In this document: positions 1 to 7,626 of the stretch, piece by piece
Layout: the number at the start of each line of letters is the position of its first letter
Position numbering within the stretch: position 1 is the stretch's first letter
Origin: Bacteroidales bacterium
GTDB taxonomy: Bacteria > Bacteroidota > Bacteroidia > Bacteroidales > Tenuifilaceae
NCBI GenBank assembly: GCA_013141385.1
Contig: JABFRB010000016.1
Span: forward strand, 62,001-126,000
Direction of reading: 5' to 3'
DNA length: 64,000 nt
The notes under the pieces: generated by a model
Databases searched by the model: none
Told to the model about the DNA's origin: nothing
Seen by the model: the letters and a program-made list of their open reading frames with translations, nothing else
Translations under genes and position numbers: made by a program

Positions 1-1
1 G

Positions 2-361
2 ATTGACAGGCGCTTAGTTAATGCCATATACTACCGAAGCGGAAGGAAGGAGGTCATTACCCCTAAAGCAGTTGATTTACCCCAAAGTAGTGATTGGGAA
101 AAAATTAAGATTACCGAAGATCCAAATGATATCGGCCCAACAATGATAGAGATTGATGTAATTGAAGTTGAAGTTGAAGCGAGTACTCGCGAACAATACG
201 TTAAGCCACAAACACTCCAAAACTCAGCAAACATAATACTCCGAAAAAAAGCAGCTCTCCTAAATGGAGAATTAGTTTTAATTAAAAAGAAATCGCATAG
301 TAGACCCTACGGAGAAGCCCCTTCGCTTAGAGTTGAAGCCGTTGCTTATCGTAAGATTTAG
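2..361 (+). CDS. 3' end of an unrecognised gene (partial)
   Basis: The reading frame is open from the window edge to a stop at 361 and gives about 119 residues. It is the C-terminal part of a protein whose start lies outside the window. I do not recognise the family. The visible part is hydrophilic, with an acidic, valine/isoleucine-rich stretch near the middle (around 125-180) and a basic tail. There are no membrane segments and no cysteines. It is followed by a hairpin with a T-run at 390-418 and then by an insertion sequence, so the gene appears to end naturally and not to be cut by the IS. Confidence 0.55.
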   Translation: MDRRLVNAIYYRSGRKEVITPKAVDLPQSSDWEKIKITEDPNDIGPTMIEIDVIEVEVEASTREQYVKPQTLQNSANIILRKKAALLNGELVLIKKKSHSRPYGEAPSLRVEAVAYRKI

Positions 362-389
362 TTAAGTCATTTCTCGGAAAACAATTCAT

Positions 390-418
390 AAAAAATGCGA
401 GTAATCCTCACATTTTTT
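390..418 (+). terminator. hairpin with T-run after the partial gene
   Basis: Arms AAAAAATG (390-397) and CATTTTTT (411-418), with an inner GAG/CTC pair and one C-A mismatch. The A-rich and T-rich arms suit termination in either direction. Confidence 0.5.
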
Positions 419-491
419 ACTTTATTTCTTAAGCAAATCCCGGATCAAAGTAAAATTAGGGTGGATTAATTTTTATCTCTACCTTAGATTT

Positions 492-857
492 ATGGAAATA
501 GAATCATTATTAAAGTATTTATTGCCCCAAGAGATATTTCAGTACTTTGATTTAATTGAGATAAAGGAAGAAGGCAATAACGTTTTATTACTTCAATTGG
601 ATGAGAAGTCGCTAAAACCATCAGCTCATTCGGACAAAGAATTAGTGTCCAATGGTTTTGATGAGCCTATCCGTATTCAAGATTTTCCTTTACGAGATAG
701 GGCTGTCTATTTTATAGTTAGGCGGCGTAAGTGGAAGGATAAAAAGACGGGCAAGATTTACACCACCCAATGGGATCTAACAGCAAACGGAACGAGTTAT
801 TCAAAAGGGTTTGCTGCTTTTTTAAAAGAGTTACTTGGATCATTACCCCATAAGTAG
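492..857 (+). CDS. ISAon1 family transposase N-terminal region protein
   Basis: This 121-residue protein matches the small first frame found in ISAon1-type elements. It is probably the DNA-binding part of the transposase, specified separately from the catalytic domain. It starts with ATG about 35 bp inside the left inverted repeat. Its end overlaps the catalytic frame, which is open from 826 in the +1 frame. A CCC-C stretch at 846-849 lies inside the shared window and could serve as a +1 slip site, or the second frame may be reinitiated. There are no membrane segments. The assignment rests on family resemblance and position inside the element. Confidence 0.7.
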   Translation: MEIESLLKYLLPQEIFQYFDLIEIKEEGNNVLLLQLDEKSLKPSAHSDKELVSNGFDEPIRIQDFPLRDRAVYFIVRRRKWKDKKTGKIYTTQWDLTANGTSYSKGFAAFLKELLGSLPHK

Positions 858-1818
858 CAATAGTTTAGCCAAGTTCTATTATATAAATGGCGATTACTTT
901 GGGAGGCAATACAAGGAGCACCTGAGCGGATTTAATGGTTGGGAGCAGAAAGAGCATGCTAACGACTGGATTCTTTTTCCTGATAATATAGGAGACCATC
1001 TAAGCCTTGATGAGACAAGTCTTTCAAATGGAGAGCTGTATACAATTCTAACGAATAAAGCAGGGAAAGGGAAGAAAGGCTCATTGATTGCCATGGTTGA
1101 GGGTACTAGCTCAGCTAACGTTATAAAAATACTCAATAAGATACCTCTAAAGCAAAGAAGCAGAGTAAAAGAGGTTACCCTAGATATGGCCTACTCCATG
1201 CATAAGATTGTCAAATCATCCTTCCCGAATGCCCATCGGGTTGTTGATCGTTTTCATGTTCAAAAGCTGGCCTATGATGCGCTACAGGAGATGAGAATAC
1301 AGCATCGCTGGGATGCCATTAACGAGGCTACAAATGGCATGGAGAATGCCCGGCTAAATCACAAAGAGTATGTCCCAAAACTTTTAACCAACGGGGATAC
1401 CAAAAAACAACTATTGGCTCGAAGCCGATATTTGCTATTTAAATCAGCAGAGAAATGGACCACCAAGCAGAAAGAAAGGGCAAGTATACTGTTCGAAATG
1501 TACCCTGATATTAAAAAAGCATATGGTCTAACTCATAGCTTAAGTACGATATTTACAAAGACCAAAGAAAAAGGAGTAGCGTATACCAAACTTGCTAAAT
1601 GGTTCAACGATATTACTGATTCTGGCTTCAAATCATTTAATACTATTTCTGCAACTATCTATTCGAATTACCCTGAAATACTAAACTTTTTTGATAATAG
1701 AAGCACTAATGCTTCTGCTGAATCGTTTAATGCAAAACTTAAAGCGTTTAGAAGTACTCTGAGAGGGGTTAATGACACATGTTTCTTTTTATATAGAGTA
1801 GCAAATATCTATGCCTAA
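835..1818 (+). CDS. ISAon1 family transposase, DDE (ISL3-like) catalytic domain
   Basis: Catalytic part of the transposase, 327 residues if counted from the TTG at 835. Candidate DDE residues are visible: the Asp in LDETSLSNGELYT, the Asp in TLDMAYSMHK, and the Glu in NASAESFNAKLKAF near the C terminus. The motif VVDRFHVQKL is typical of ISL3-like transposases. No ATG is present near the beginning and the frame is already open at 826, so it is probably made either by frameshifting from the upstream frame or by coupled initiation at TTG. The stop codon falls inside the right inverted repeat. Confidence 0.8.
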   Translation: MDHYPISSNSLAKFYYINGDYFGRQYKEHLSGFNGWEQKEHANDWILFPDNIGDHLSLDETSLSNGELYTILTNKAGKGKKGSLIAMVEGTSSANVIKILNKIPLKQRSRVKEVTLDMAYSMHKIVKSSFPNAHRVVDRFHVQKLAYDALQEMRIQHRWDAINEATNGMENARLNHKEYVPKLLTNGDTKKQLLARSRYLLFKSAEKWTTKQKERASILFEMYPDIKKAYGLTHSLSTIFTKTKEKGVAYTKLAKWFNDITDSGFKSFNTISATIYSNYPEILNFFDNRSTNASAESFNAKLKAFRSTLRGVNDTCFFLYRVANIYA

Positions 1819-1833
1819 TCCACCCTAGTCTTA

Positions 1834-2232
1834 TCATGACCCCAAATCCCTTATCTCGCTTAAAAGTTCTTGTTCCTTTGTTGGTGCTGGAGGACTAGCA
1901 GGTAAAGTCGCCTCCTGTTTTCGTTTAGCAGCATTCATAGCCTTTATCACCATGAATACAGCAAATGCAACAATTAAAAAATCGAATATCCCTTGCAAAA
2001 AGTTGCCATAATTTAAAGTTACTGCAGGATTAGCATCTGTAGCAGTTTTCATAATAAACTTTAACTCTGTAAAGTTTACACCACCAATAAGCAAACCAAG
2101 AGGTGGCATAATTATATCATTAACCATTGATGAAACAATTCTACCAAAAGCAGCGCCAATGATTATACCCACAGCCATATCGGTTACATTACCTTTCATG
2201 GCAAATGCTTTAAACTCACTAACAATTTTCAT
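1834..2232 (-). CDS. mscL: large-conductance mechanosensitive channel MscL
   Basis: Homopentameric inner-membrane channel that opens under membrane tension to release solutes during hypo-osmotic shock. At 132 residues it has normal length. The N-terminal amphipathic helix and first transmembrane segment ([33 protein letters not shown]) are followed by a periplasmic loop and a second segment ([22 protein letters not shown]). The C-terminal cytoplasmic helix reads [10 protein letters not shown], where most relatives I know continue with Lys-rich residues after RDL. An IS begins 6 bp past the stop, so the last codons may have been altered by the insertion. That last point is inference. Confidence 0.93.
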   Translation of the reverse strand: MKIVSEFKAFAMKGNVTDMAVGIIIGAAFGRIVSSMVNDIIMPPLGLLIGGVNFTELKFIMKTATDANPAVTLNYGNFLQGIFDFLIVAFAVFMVIKAMNAAKRKQEATLPASPPAPTKEQELLSEIRDLGS

Positions 2233-2244
2233 GATTATCGGGGT

Positions 2245-3177
2245 TTAGAATTTGTACGAAAATCCTACTCCAAGAATCTCTTTGAATTGTACTCTTGGTT
2301 TTGACACATTCTTTTTGTCAGCAATCTTGATCTTATCATCGTAAATTAGCTGGGTACTAAGGTTTACAGAGATGTACTTATTAATTTTTAATGCTATTAA
2401 AGTTTCCCAGTTCACAACAACATTTTGAGGGTCTTTTGTGTAGTTTGAAAACAAATCAACTTTTGTTGTGAAAGCTACATTTTTCAAAAAATCTCCCTTA
2501 AAATCATTTTTGGAGTATATCATCCTGACATAACCCCCAAATTCACTTTTTGTATTTTCCCCTTTATCAACGCCAAAAGCCCCCGCATCAGCTAAACTTT
2601 GATCGTTAACAATTGTAAGTTTACCCGTAAATGGAGCAGCAAAAATACTAAAGTATGCATTTGGCTTATAGTCAATACCCAACGCTATAACAACATATGC
2701 AGGGGCAAATTTATTCGATATTTTTATTCTTGTTGAATCGGTTGGATAGTTGTAACCAACATCCATTTGAGTTTTGAAATTGATAAGCGCAGCATAATAG
2801 AAATTCTTAAAAGCCTCCCGACCATACTTAGAAAGCAGATCGATCTTATCGTCGGTTTTTTTTGTGTATTTTACACCTTCTTGATTAAGAATTCCATATC
2901 CAATATCGAGTGAGTTATCCCAAGCATTCTTGTCTTTTTTATATGAGGCAAAAAGGCTAAGAATACCATTTGCTGCTAAAGAATTTTGCCCTCCAGCAGC
3001 CCAATTGGTTAGTGACGTTTGTCCAAAATTTATTCCGATTAAACCTCCCCTTTTCCACCCTTTAGTTGTATCGACTGATTGAGTTTTAAGAGTTTTCTCT
3101 GCTTCAGTCACTTGTCCTATTGAATAGTAATAAGGTATTGTACACAGAAAAACCGCTATGAGTTTTACAGTCTTCAT
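2245..3177 (-). CDS. DUF3078 domain-containing outer-membrane protein
   Basis: 310 residues with an N-terminal signal peptide (MKTVKLIAVFLCTIPYYYSIGQ, approximate cleavage after residue 20) and then a beta-rich chain rich in aromatic residues that ends in aromatic-Lys-Phe (GFSYKF), as outer-membrane barrels do. The segment from WKRGGLIGINFGQTSLTNWAAGGQNS is the hallmark of DUF3078, a family of unknown function found in Bacteroidota. It lies 12 bp upstream of mscL on the same strand and may be cotranscribed with it. A TAnnTTTG box and a perfect palindrome lie upstream. Confidence 0.85.
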   Translation of the reverse strand: MKTVKLIAVFLCTIPYYYSIGQVTEAEKTLKTQSVDTTKGWKRGGLIGINFGQTSLTNWAAGGQNSLAANGILSLFASYKKDKNAWDNSLDIGYGILNQEGVKYTKKTDDKIDLLSKYGREAFKNFYYAALINFKTQMDVGYNYPTDSTRIKISNKFAPAYVVIALGIDYKPNAYFSIFAAPFTGKLTIVNDQSLADAGAFGVDKGENTKSEFGGYVRMIYSKNDFKGDFLKNVAFTTKVDLFSNYTKDPQNVVVNWETLIALKINKYISVNLSTQLIYDDKIKIADKKNVSKPRVQFKEILGVGFSYKF

Positions 3178-3208
3178 ATAAGTTTAGTTTTGGTAGTTTA
3201 AATTAACT

Positions 3209-3216
3209 CAAATTTA
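3209..3216 (-). promoter_or_regulatory. -7 box for the DUF3078 gene
   Basis: CAAATTTA on the plus strand reads TAAATTTG on the minus strand, a match to TAnnTTTG about 32 bp before the DUF3078 start codon. The -33 TTTG is not obvious. Confidence 0.4.
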
Positions 3217-3232
3217 ACAATTTAAATTGTTA
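3215..3232. repeat. perfect 18-bp palindrome upstream of the DUF3078 gene
   Basis: TAACAATTTAAATTGTTA is its own reverse complement. It touches the putative -7 box and occupies the spacer side of the promoter, a position suited to an operator. It is AT-rich, so chance cannot be excluded. Confidence 0.4.
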
Positions 3233-3262
3233 GATGTTTAACAGTAGTTAATTATTTGTTAT

Positions 3263-3997
3263 TCACTCAACAACAAATGCTACCTGAAGATAATTATTAA
3301 CTGCCCCCAGCAACTTTGTTTTAATGTAGTATGATTGAGTAAAACACTGGAAAGCATGAAACTCGTGATTTGGAACATTAAACTCATCAAACAAAAGAAT
3401 ATCGCCCTTCTTTAGATAAGGTGCAATACTTGTAAGAATATATAATGTAGATGAAAATAAGTCAGCATCGAGATGGATTACCTTTACCTTTTCGCTTTTC
3501 AAACTGTGTAATTGTGAAAATGATATAAAAGTTTCCTGAAATAACCCCTTAATAAACTCAACCCTTTTATCATCAATATCAGGAATAATGGCATTCATAT
3601 CACCTTTTCTGAATACAACACCCCATGCTTCTGGAAGTCCTTCGAAGGTATCAAAACCATAAAACCTTGAATCCTGATTTTTATTCCCATTCACCCACCA
3701 ACGAAAGGAATTTCCTTGACAAACACCAAATTCAAGGTAGTCAATAGGAATATCCCCTAAATTCTTAGTTTCTAAAATATGCTGATAGAGTTTATATCGT
3801 CTGGCGTAATCCCTTTTGCTTGTATAAAAATCATTATAAGTACCCTTGCTATCCTGCTTAGATATCCATTTTGAAAGGCTTAACGTATTATAGCCAAAAA
3901 ACATAGGTTTTCGTAAAAAACCAAAAATAAAATGAGGTTTCAGTAGAATTATCAAACCCTTAATAAAAGCATTAACCTTTTTGAAGATCCTTTTCAT
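3263..3997 (-). CDS. TylF/MycF-family class I SAM methyltransferase
   Basis: 244 residues. The SAM-binding region reads DYLEFGVCQGNSFRWWV, followed by GFDTFEGLPEAW, then the typical VKVIHLDADLFSSTLYIL and KGDILLFDEF segments whose aspartates bind metal in macrocin O-methyltransferase (TylF) relatives. The N terminus is basic with one short hydrophobic stretch. Such genes in Bacteroidota often act on sugars of surface glycans, but nothing nearby identifies the substrate. It is a single gene with its own -7 box. Confidence 0.75.
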   Translation of the reverse strand: MKRIFKKVNAFIKGLIILLKPHFIFGFLRKPMFFGYNTLSLSKWISKQDSKGTYNDFYTSKRDYARRYKLYQHILETKNLGDIPIDYLEFGVCQGNSFRWWVNGNKNQDSRFYGFDTFEGLPEAWGVVFRKGDMNAIIPDIDDKRVEFIKGLFQETFISFSQLHSLKSEKVKVIHLDADLFSSTLYILTSIAPYLKKGDILLFDEFNVPNHEFHAFQCFTQSYYIKTKLLGAVNNYLQVAFVVE

Positions 3998-4024
3998 TGT
4001 TATTGAAGATGCGTTATGTTAGCG

Positions 4025-4032
4025 CAAATATA
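4025..4032 (-). promoter_or_regulatory. -7 box for the methyltransferase gene
   Basis: CAAATATA on plus, TATATTTG on minus, about 28 bp upstream of the methyltransferase start. It matches TAnnTTTG; no strong -33 element is seen. Confidence 0.4.
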
Positions 4033-4298
4033 GAGTTTTTTAGCAATGCAGAAAGATGTTAAGTTACCCGAAAAATTTCTTTTTGAAATCCCCCTTTTGC
4101 TTTAACAAAAAATAATCTACCTTGCGTTAGCAAATGGAATTTTTGGAAAATACAGAAAAGGTAATTCTTGCTACCATGCTGTAAATAAATGATTCCTTAA
4201 ATTTATTCCATTGCTACAAATCAGTTATTTGACATATTGGTTGGCATGATCCAAGTTAAAAAACTTTTTGGTCTTCCTGTTTTCGAATTCTTAAAAAC

Positions 4299-4324
4299 CC
4301 GAAAGAGTCTGCAAGACCTTTCGG
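4299..4324. repeat. compact palindromic element 1
   Basis: Outer arms CCGAAAG (4299-4305) and CTTTCGG (4318-4324), inner arms GTCT (4307-4310) and AGAC (4314-4317), loop GCA, with a single bulged A. It has the look of the short dispersed palindromes seen between genes in Bacteroidota. Confidence 0.55.
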
Positions 4325-4357
4325 AGTTTATTTTGGTTGGTATTACCCGAATAAACG

Positions 4358-4383
4358 CCTTCGGGTACTCCGTACTCCGAAGG
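4358..4383. repeat. compact palindromic element 2
   Basis: Outer arms CCTTCGG (4358-4364) and CCGAAGG (4377-4383), inner arms GTAC (4365-4368) and GTAC (4372-4375), loop TCC, one bulged T. It has the same 7 + 4 + 3-nt-loop + one-bulge architecture and length as element 1, but a different sequence. Confidence 0.55.
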
Positions 4384-4404
4384 GTTTAATTGATCGATAC
4401 AGAG

Positions 4405-4450
4405 AAAAAAAAAACTCTGGCAGTTCTATCAACGCTACCAGAGTCTTTTT
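4405..4450. terminator. bidirectional terminator after the lipid kinase gene
   Basis: Arms ACTCTGG (4414-4420) and CCAGAGT (4438-4444) are flanked by an A-run on the left and a T-run on the right. Read on the minus strand it follows the lipid kinase gene by about 26 bp with a long U-tract. Confidence 0.75.
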
Positions 4451-4476
4451 ATTTAGTATTAATAAGCTTTTAGTCT

Positions 4477-5451
4477 TTATTCTGCCTCAATAACAGTAGT
4501 TGCAGGGCTTTCAACTGAATGGAAATCGGCTCCAACAATTACATTTATACTCTTTGGAACAACGCTGAATATGAAGGGTGATACACCCAACGATTCACCG
4601 TCTACCTCAAGTCCTATAGGAATATCAGACGAAATATTGACTGTTTTTCCAATATGCCCCGAAATTTTGGGGTGAGAAAGGATGGAACCATTGTACAACC
4701 TATAAATATTACGTATCACCTCAAATCTTCTTATCTGGCGAATTACAGTAACATCAAATAGCCCATCATCGGAGATTGCATTTGGGACTTGCATCATTCC
4801 CCCGCCGTTAAAACGACCAATGCCAACCGTTAAGCTAAATATCTTGCCACCTAGTTTCTCGTCATCAACGGAAATATTAATATCGGAAGGTTTATAATCA
4901 AAAAGTGCTCTTACAAGGCTACCCATATACAGTATCTTACCCCTATGCCCTGTTTCCTTTAATTTATTTGTTCTCCGTGCAACCTCAGCATCAAATCCAA
5001 CCCCAGCGGCATTGGCAAAATAACGAGCCTGTTTTACCAAAGACTCCTCGTACTCTACCTTTCCAACATCTTGTAGGAATAATTTGCCCGTTTTAATGGC
5101 CAAAACCTTCGACTCATAGGTTGAATGTATTGCGTACATCCTCGACCAATCATTACCAGTACCAACCGCTATTACCCCAATAATTATTTCAGCTGTGGGA
5201 TACTTGGTTTGAATAAATACACCATTCACAATCTCGTTTAGAGTACCATCTCCTCCAACAGCAATTAGCCTCTTAAAGCCGTTATTAATTGCATTTACTG
5301 CTAATTCAACTGCATGGTATTTATGTGTAGTAAAAACATGTTCAAAATTGATTTCATTCACCCTAAGCAATGATTCTATTTGCAACCAGTCGGTCTTTCC
5401 CTTTCCGCTACCAGCTTGAGGGTTTATAATAACATACCACCTATCAGCCAT
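4477..5451 (-). CDS. diacylglycerol/lipid kinase family protein (YegS/DgkB type)
   Basis: 324 residues. Phosphorylates diacylglycerol or a related membrane lipid with ATP, recycling lipid headgroup by-products. The catalytic domain starts with YVIINPQAGSGKGK, followed by the nucleotide-binding GGDGTLNEIVNG (66-77) and GVIAVGTGNDWSR. The C-terminal half carries the paired motifs of this family (GVGFDAEVARRTN, GGGMMQVPNA and DGLFDVTVI). Length is normal. It is monocistronic, with a -7 box upstream and a terminator downstream. The exact lipid substrate cannot be read from sequence. Confidence 0.9.
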   Translation of the reverse strand: MADRWYVIINPQAGSGKGKTDWLQIESLLRVNEINFEHVFTTHKYHAVELAVNAINNGFKRLIAVGGDGTLNEIVNGVFIQTKYPTAEIIIGVIAVGTGNDWSRMYAIHSTYESKVLAIKTGKLFLQDVGKVEYEESLVKQARYFANAAGVGFDAEVARRTNKLKETGHRGKILYMGSLVRALFDYKPSDINISVDDEKLGGKIFSLTVGIGRFNGGGMMQVPNAISDDGLFDVTVIRQIRRFEVIRNIYRLYNGSILSHPKISGHIGKTVNISSDIPIGLEVDGESLGVSPFIFSVVPKSINVIVGADFHSVESPATTVIEAE

Positions 5452-5474
5452 TGAATTTAATTCCTTTGTGAGCC

Positions 5475-5482
5475 CAAATATA
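5475..5482 (-). promoter_or_regulatory. -7 box for the lipid kinase gene
   Basis: CAAATATA on plus, TATATTTG on minus, 24 bp upstream of the start codon; matches TAnnTTTG. Confidence 0.4.
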
Positions 5483-5795
5483 CAATTTTCCTATTATTAT
5501 GGAAGCTGTGTAAATATTTTTAAGAATTCTTATTTTGCATTCAATCATCTCATTATATGTATATTAATCAATTTAATTGAATTTTGGAAACGCCTCAATA
5601 TCTCCTTGCAATGGCTAACAATCAGCTATTTCCAAACACATTTGGTTGCAATTATTTACATGGGGGTTTCTTAAAAAGATTTTCTATTTTTGCAGATATT
5701 CAAACACAATTTGAATTGTTAATAAGTTGTTAGTAAGAATTGCGAATTTGTTTATATTCAAATTGGTAATATGCTAGCATTAAGTGGGTGATATA

Positions 5796-5803
5796 TATCT
5801 TTG
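5796..5803 (+). promoter_or_regulatory. -7 box for the parA operon
   Basis: TATCTTTG matches TAnnTTTG 48 bp upstream of the parA ATG. No clear -33 TTTG at 19-21 bp. Confidence 0.35.
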
Positions 5804-5850
5804 AGCCCGATTTTTTTTGTTTTTGATCGTATCCGTTAAATTATTAAATA

Positions 5851-6657
5851 ATGGCAAAAGTAATTGCAATTGCTAACCAAAAGGGTGGAGTTGGTAAAAC
5901 CACGACCGCTATCAATCTCGCTGCAAGTTTAGCAGTTCTAGAAAAGAAAGTACTACTTGTAGATGCCGATCCTCAGGCAAATGCAACCTCAGGAACTGGT
6001 TTTGATCTTAGAAACATCAAAACTAGCATTTATGAATGTTTGGTTGATGAAGTTAATCCCAAAGATATCATTCTGAATAGCGAGATAAAGGGACTTGATC
6101 TGATTCCATCTAACATTGATCTTGTTGGGGCTGAGATTGAAATGCTAAATCTACCCAATAGAGAAAAAATGCTAAAAGGCGTAATTGATAAGGTTAAGGA
6201 CGAATATGATTTTGTACTTATCGACTGCTCACCATCGTTAGGGCTAATCACCGTAAACGCTCTTAGCGCTGCCGATTCTGTTATGATTCCTGTTCAATGC
6301 GAGTATTTTGCGCTAGAAGGATTAGGAAAACTTCTTAATACCATTAAGATTATTCAGTCGCGCTTGAATACTGCACTTGAAATTGAAGGATTCCTACTAA
6401 CCATGTACGATGCACGTTTACGCTTATCGAATCAGGTGGTTGATGAGGTTAAAAAACATTTTCAGCAAATGGTATTCGAGACTATTATTCAGCGTAATAT
6501 CAAGCTGAGTGAGGCCCCAAGTTACGGCAAGCCTGTAATTCTTTACGACGCTGTATCTACAGGTTCAGCCAACTATGTAAACCTTGCACGTGAATTACTT
6601 CAGAGGAACAGCATGACAAAGATTAGCGGTAAGGAAAAGCAAATTAATGAGAATTAA
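5851..6657 (+). CDS. parA: ParA/Soj family chromosome-partitioning ATPase
   Basis: 268-residue deviant-Walker ATPase that binds DNA non-specifically in its ATP form and works with ParB to segregate the replication origin region. The deviant Walker A motif KGGVGKTT is at residues 11-18. VDADPQANATSG and FVLIDCSPSLG supply the other nucleotide-site motifs. The short N terminus without a helix-turn-helix is the chromosomal Soj type. It starts a four-gene operon with parB, the DUF5683 gene and a LysM lytic transglycosylase, an arrangement common in Bacteroidota. Confidence 0.95.
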   Translation: MAKVIAIANQKGGVGKTTTAINLAASLAVLEKKVLLVDADPQANATSGTGFDLRNIKTSIYECLVDEVNPKDIILNSEIKGLDLIPSNIDLVGAEIEMLNLPNREKMLKGVIDKVKDEYDFVLIDCSPSLGLITVNALSAADSVMIPVQCEYFALEGLGKLLNTIKIIQSRLNTALEIEGFLLTMYDARLRLSNQVVDEVKKHFQQMVFETIIQRNIKLSEAPSYGKPVILYDAVSTGSANYVNLARELLQRNSMTKISGKEKQINEN

Positions 6658-6686
6658 TATATTCCTTTTTAGGAGAAGACTAAGGT

Positions 6687-7583
6687 ATGAGTAAGAAAAT
6701 GGCCCTAGGGCGTGGATTAGGAGCACTAATTGAGGATGCTAACGAGCCCCAAAGAAACGAGGTGACAGAGCATCGAGTAACAAGTGAGCTGGTTAATGAG
6801 ATTGATCTTGAAAAAATTGATCTCAACCCCTACCAACCACGTACAAGTTTCGATCAAGAAGCCCTAAATGAGTTGTCTGAGTCAATAAAACGATTAGGAA
6901 TAATTCAACCTATAACCGTTCGTTCTGTTGACGGAAAGTTTCAGCTAATTTCGGGTGAACGTCGTTTACGTGCAGCTAAAATTGCTGGTCTCAAAAGAAT
7001 TCCTGCTTACATTCGTACTGCTGATGATCAGGGACTTTTGGAAATGGCTTTGGTTGAAAATATTCAGCGTGAAGATCTTGATGCCATTGAAGTTGCAATT
7101 AGCTACCAGCGTCTTATTGAGGAGTGTAGCCTTACACAGGAAAATCTTGCCGATAGGGTTGGGAAAAAGAGAGCCACTGTAGGCAACTACCTTCGATTAC
7201 TAAAACTACCTGCCGATATTCAACTTGGTATTCGCCAAACGAAACTATCCATGGGGCATGCTAGAGCCTTAATCACCATTGATGATCCTATTGCACAGCT
7301 AAAAATTTATCGTGCCATCATTGATAATGATCTATCGGTTCGAAAAACAGAGGACGAGGTTCGTGCACTCCAAGAAAAGCATCCTGAAAAATCTCAAAAA
7401 CTAAAATCAAACAAAGATCTTCCCGAAACTGAAGCTCAGCTTAAGGATCATCTAATAAATAAACTTGGTTGGGCTGCTGATATCAAAACGGGTCCAAAAG
7501 GTGATGGTAAAATCGTAATATCCTACCATAACGAAGTTGAACTACAAGAGATTATTCATAAATTTAATAGTTTGGAAGAATAA
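6687..7583 (+). CDS. parB: ParB/Spo0J/Noc family partitioning protein
   Basis: 298 residues. Binds parS sites, spreads as a CTP-dependent clamp and stimulates ParA. The N-terminal GRGLGAL motif (ParA-interacting), the CTPase/arginine patch GERRLRAAK (90-98), the ENIQREDLDAIEVA segment and a central helix-turn-helix (LTQENLADRVGKKRATVGNYLRLLKL) are all visible. A C-terminal dimerisation region follows. It begins 29 bp after parA. Confidence 0.95.
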   Translation: MSKKMALGRGLGALIEDANEPQRNEVTEHRVTSELVNEIDLEKIDLNPYQPRTSFDQEALNELSESIKRLGIIQPITVRSVDGKFQLISGERRLRAAKIAGLKRIPAYIRTADDQGLLEMALVENIQREDLDAIEVAISYQRLIEECSLTQENLADRVGKKRATVGNYLRLLKLPADIQLGIRQTKLSMGHARALITIDDPIAQLKIYRAIIDNDLSVRKTEDEVRALQEKHPEKSQKLKSNKDLPETEAQLKDHLINKLGWAADIKTGPKGDGKIVISYHNEVELQEIIHKFNSLEE

Positions 7584-7626
7584 TTTCCAAACTATTTCCT
7601 CGTTTTTCTCTAAAATCAAAAAAACG

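Larger units (their letters stand above)
457..1827 (+). mobile_element. ISAon1-type insertion sequence, complete
   Basis: A perfect 12-bp terminal inverted repeat brackets two transposase reading frames: TAGGGTGGATTA at 457-468 and TAATCCACCCTA at 1816-1827. The right repeat contains the stop codon of the transposase. The element is about 1.37 kb. I see no clear target-site duplication in the flanks, so the exact ends may be off by a base or two. It sits between the partial gene and the 3' end of mscL, with its right end only about 6 bp beyond the mscL stop. The repeats are intact and neither frame has an internal stop, so it may still be active. Confidence 0.8.
4018..4476. other. 459-bp gap with three hairpins and no gene
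   Basis: No convincing reading frame on either strand. The stretch holds two compact GC-rich hairpins (4299-4324 and 4358-4383) and a bidirectional terminator (4414-4450), listed separately. Confidence 0.7.
5452..5850. other. 399-bp divergent intergenic region between lipid kinase and parA
   Basis: It carries the promoter of the minus-strand kinase gene at its left end and two TAnnTTTG boxes directed towards parA: TATTTTTG at 5685-5692 and TATCTTTG at 5796-5803, the latter about 48 bp from the parA start. I see no parS-like palindrome and no credible gene. Confidence 0.5.

Noticed and set aside
5468-5674. 68-residue frame upstream of parA
   Set aside because: It overlaps the lipid-kinase promoter, has biased low-complexity composition, no recognisable motif, and sits in a promoter region.
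5452-5850. Search for a parS site or replication origin next to parAB
   Set aside because: No parS-like palindrome and no DnaA-box cluster were seen, so no call is made.
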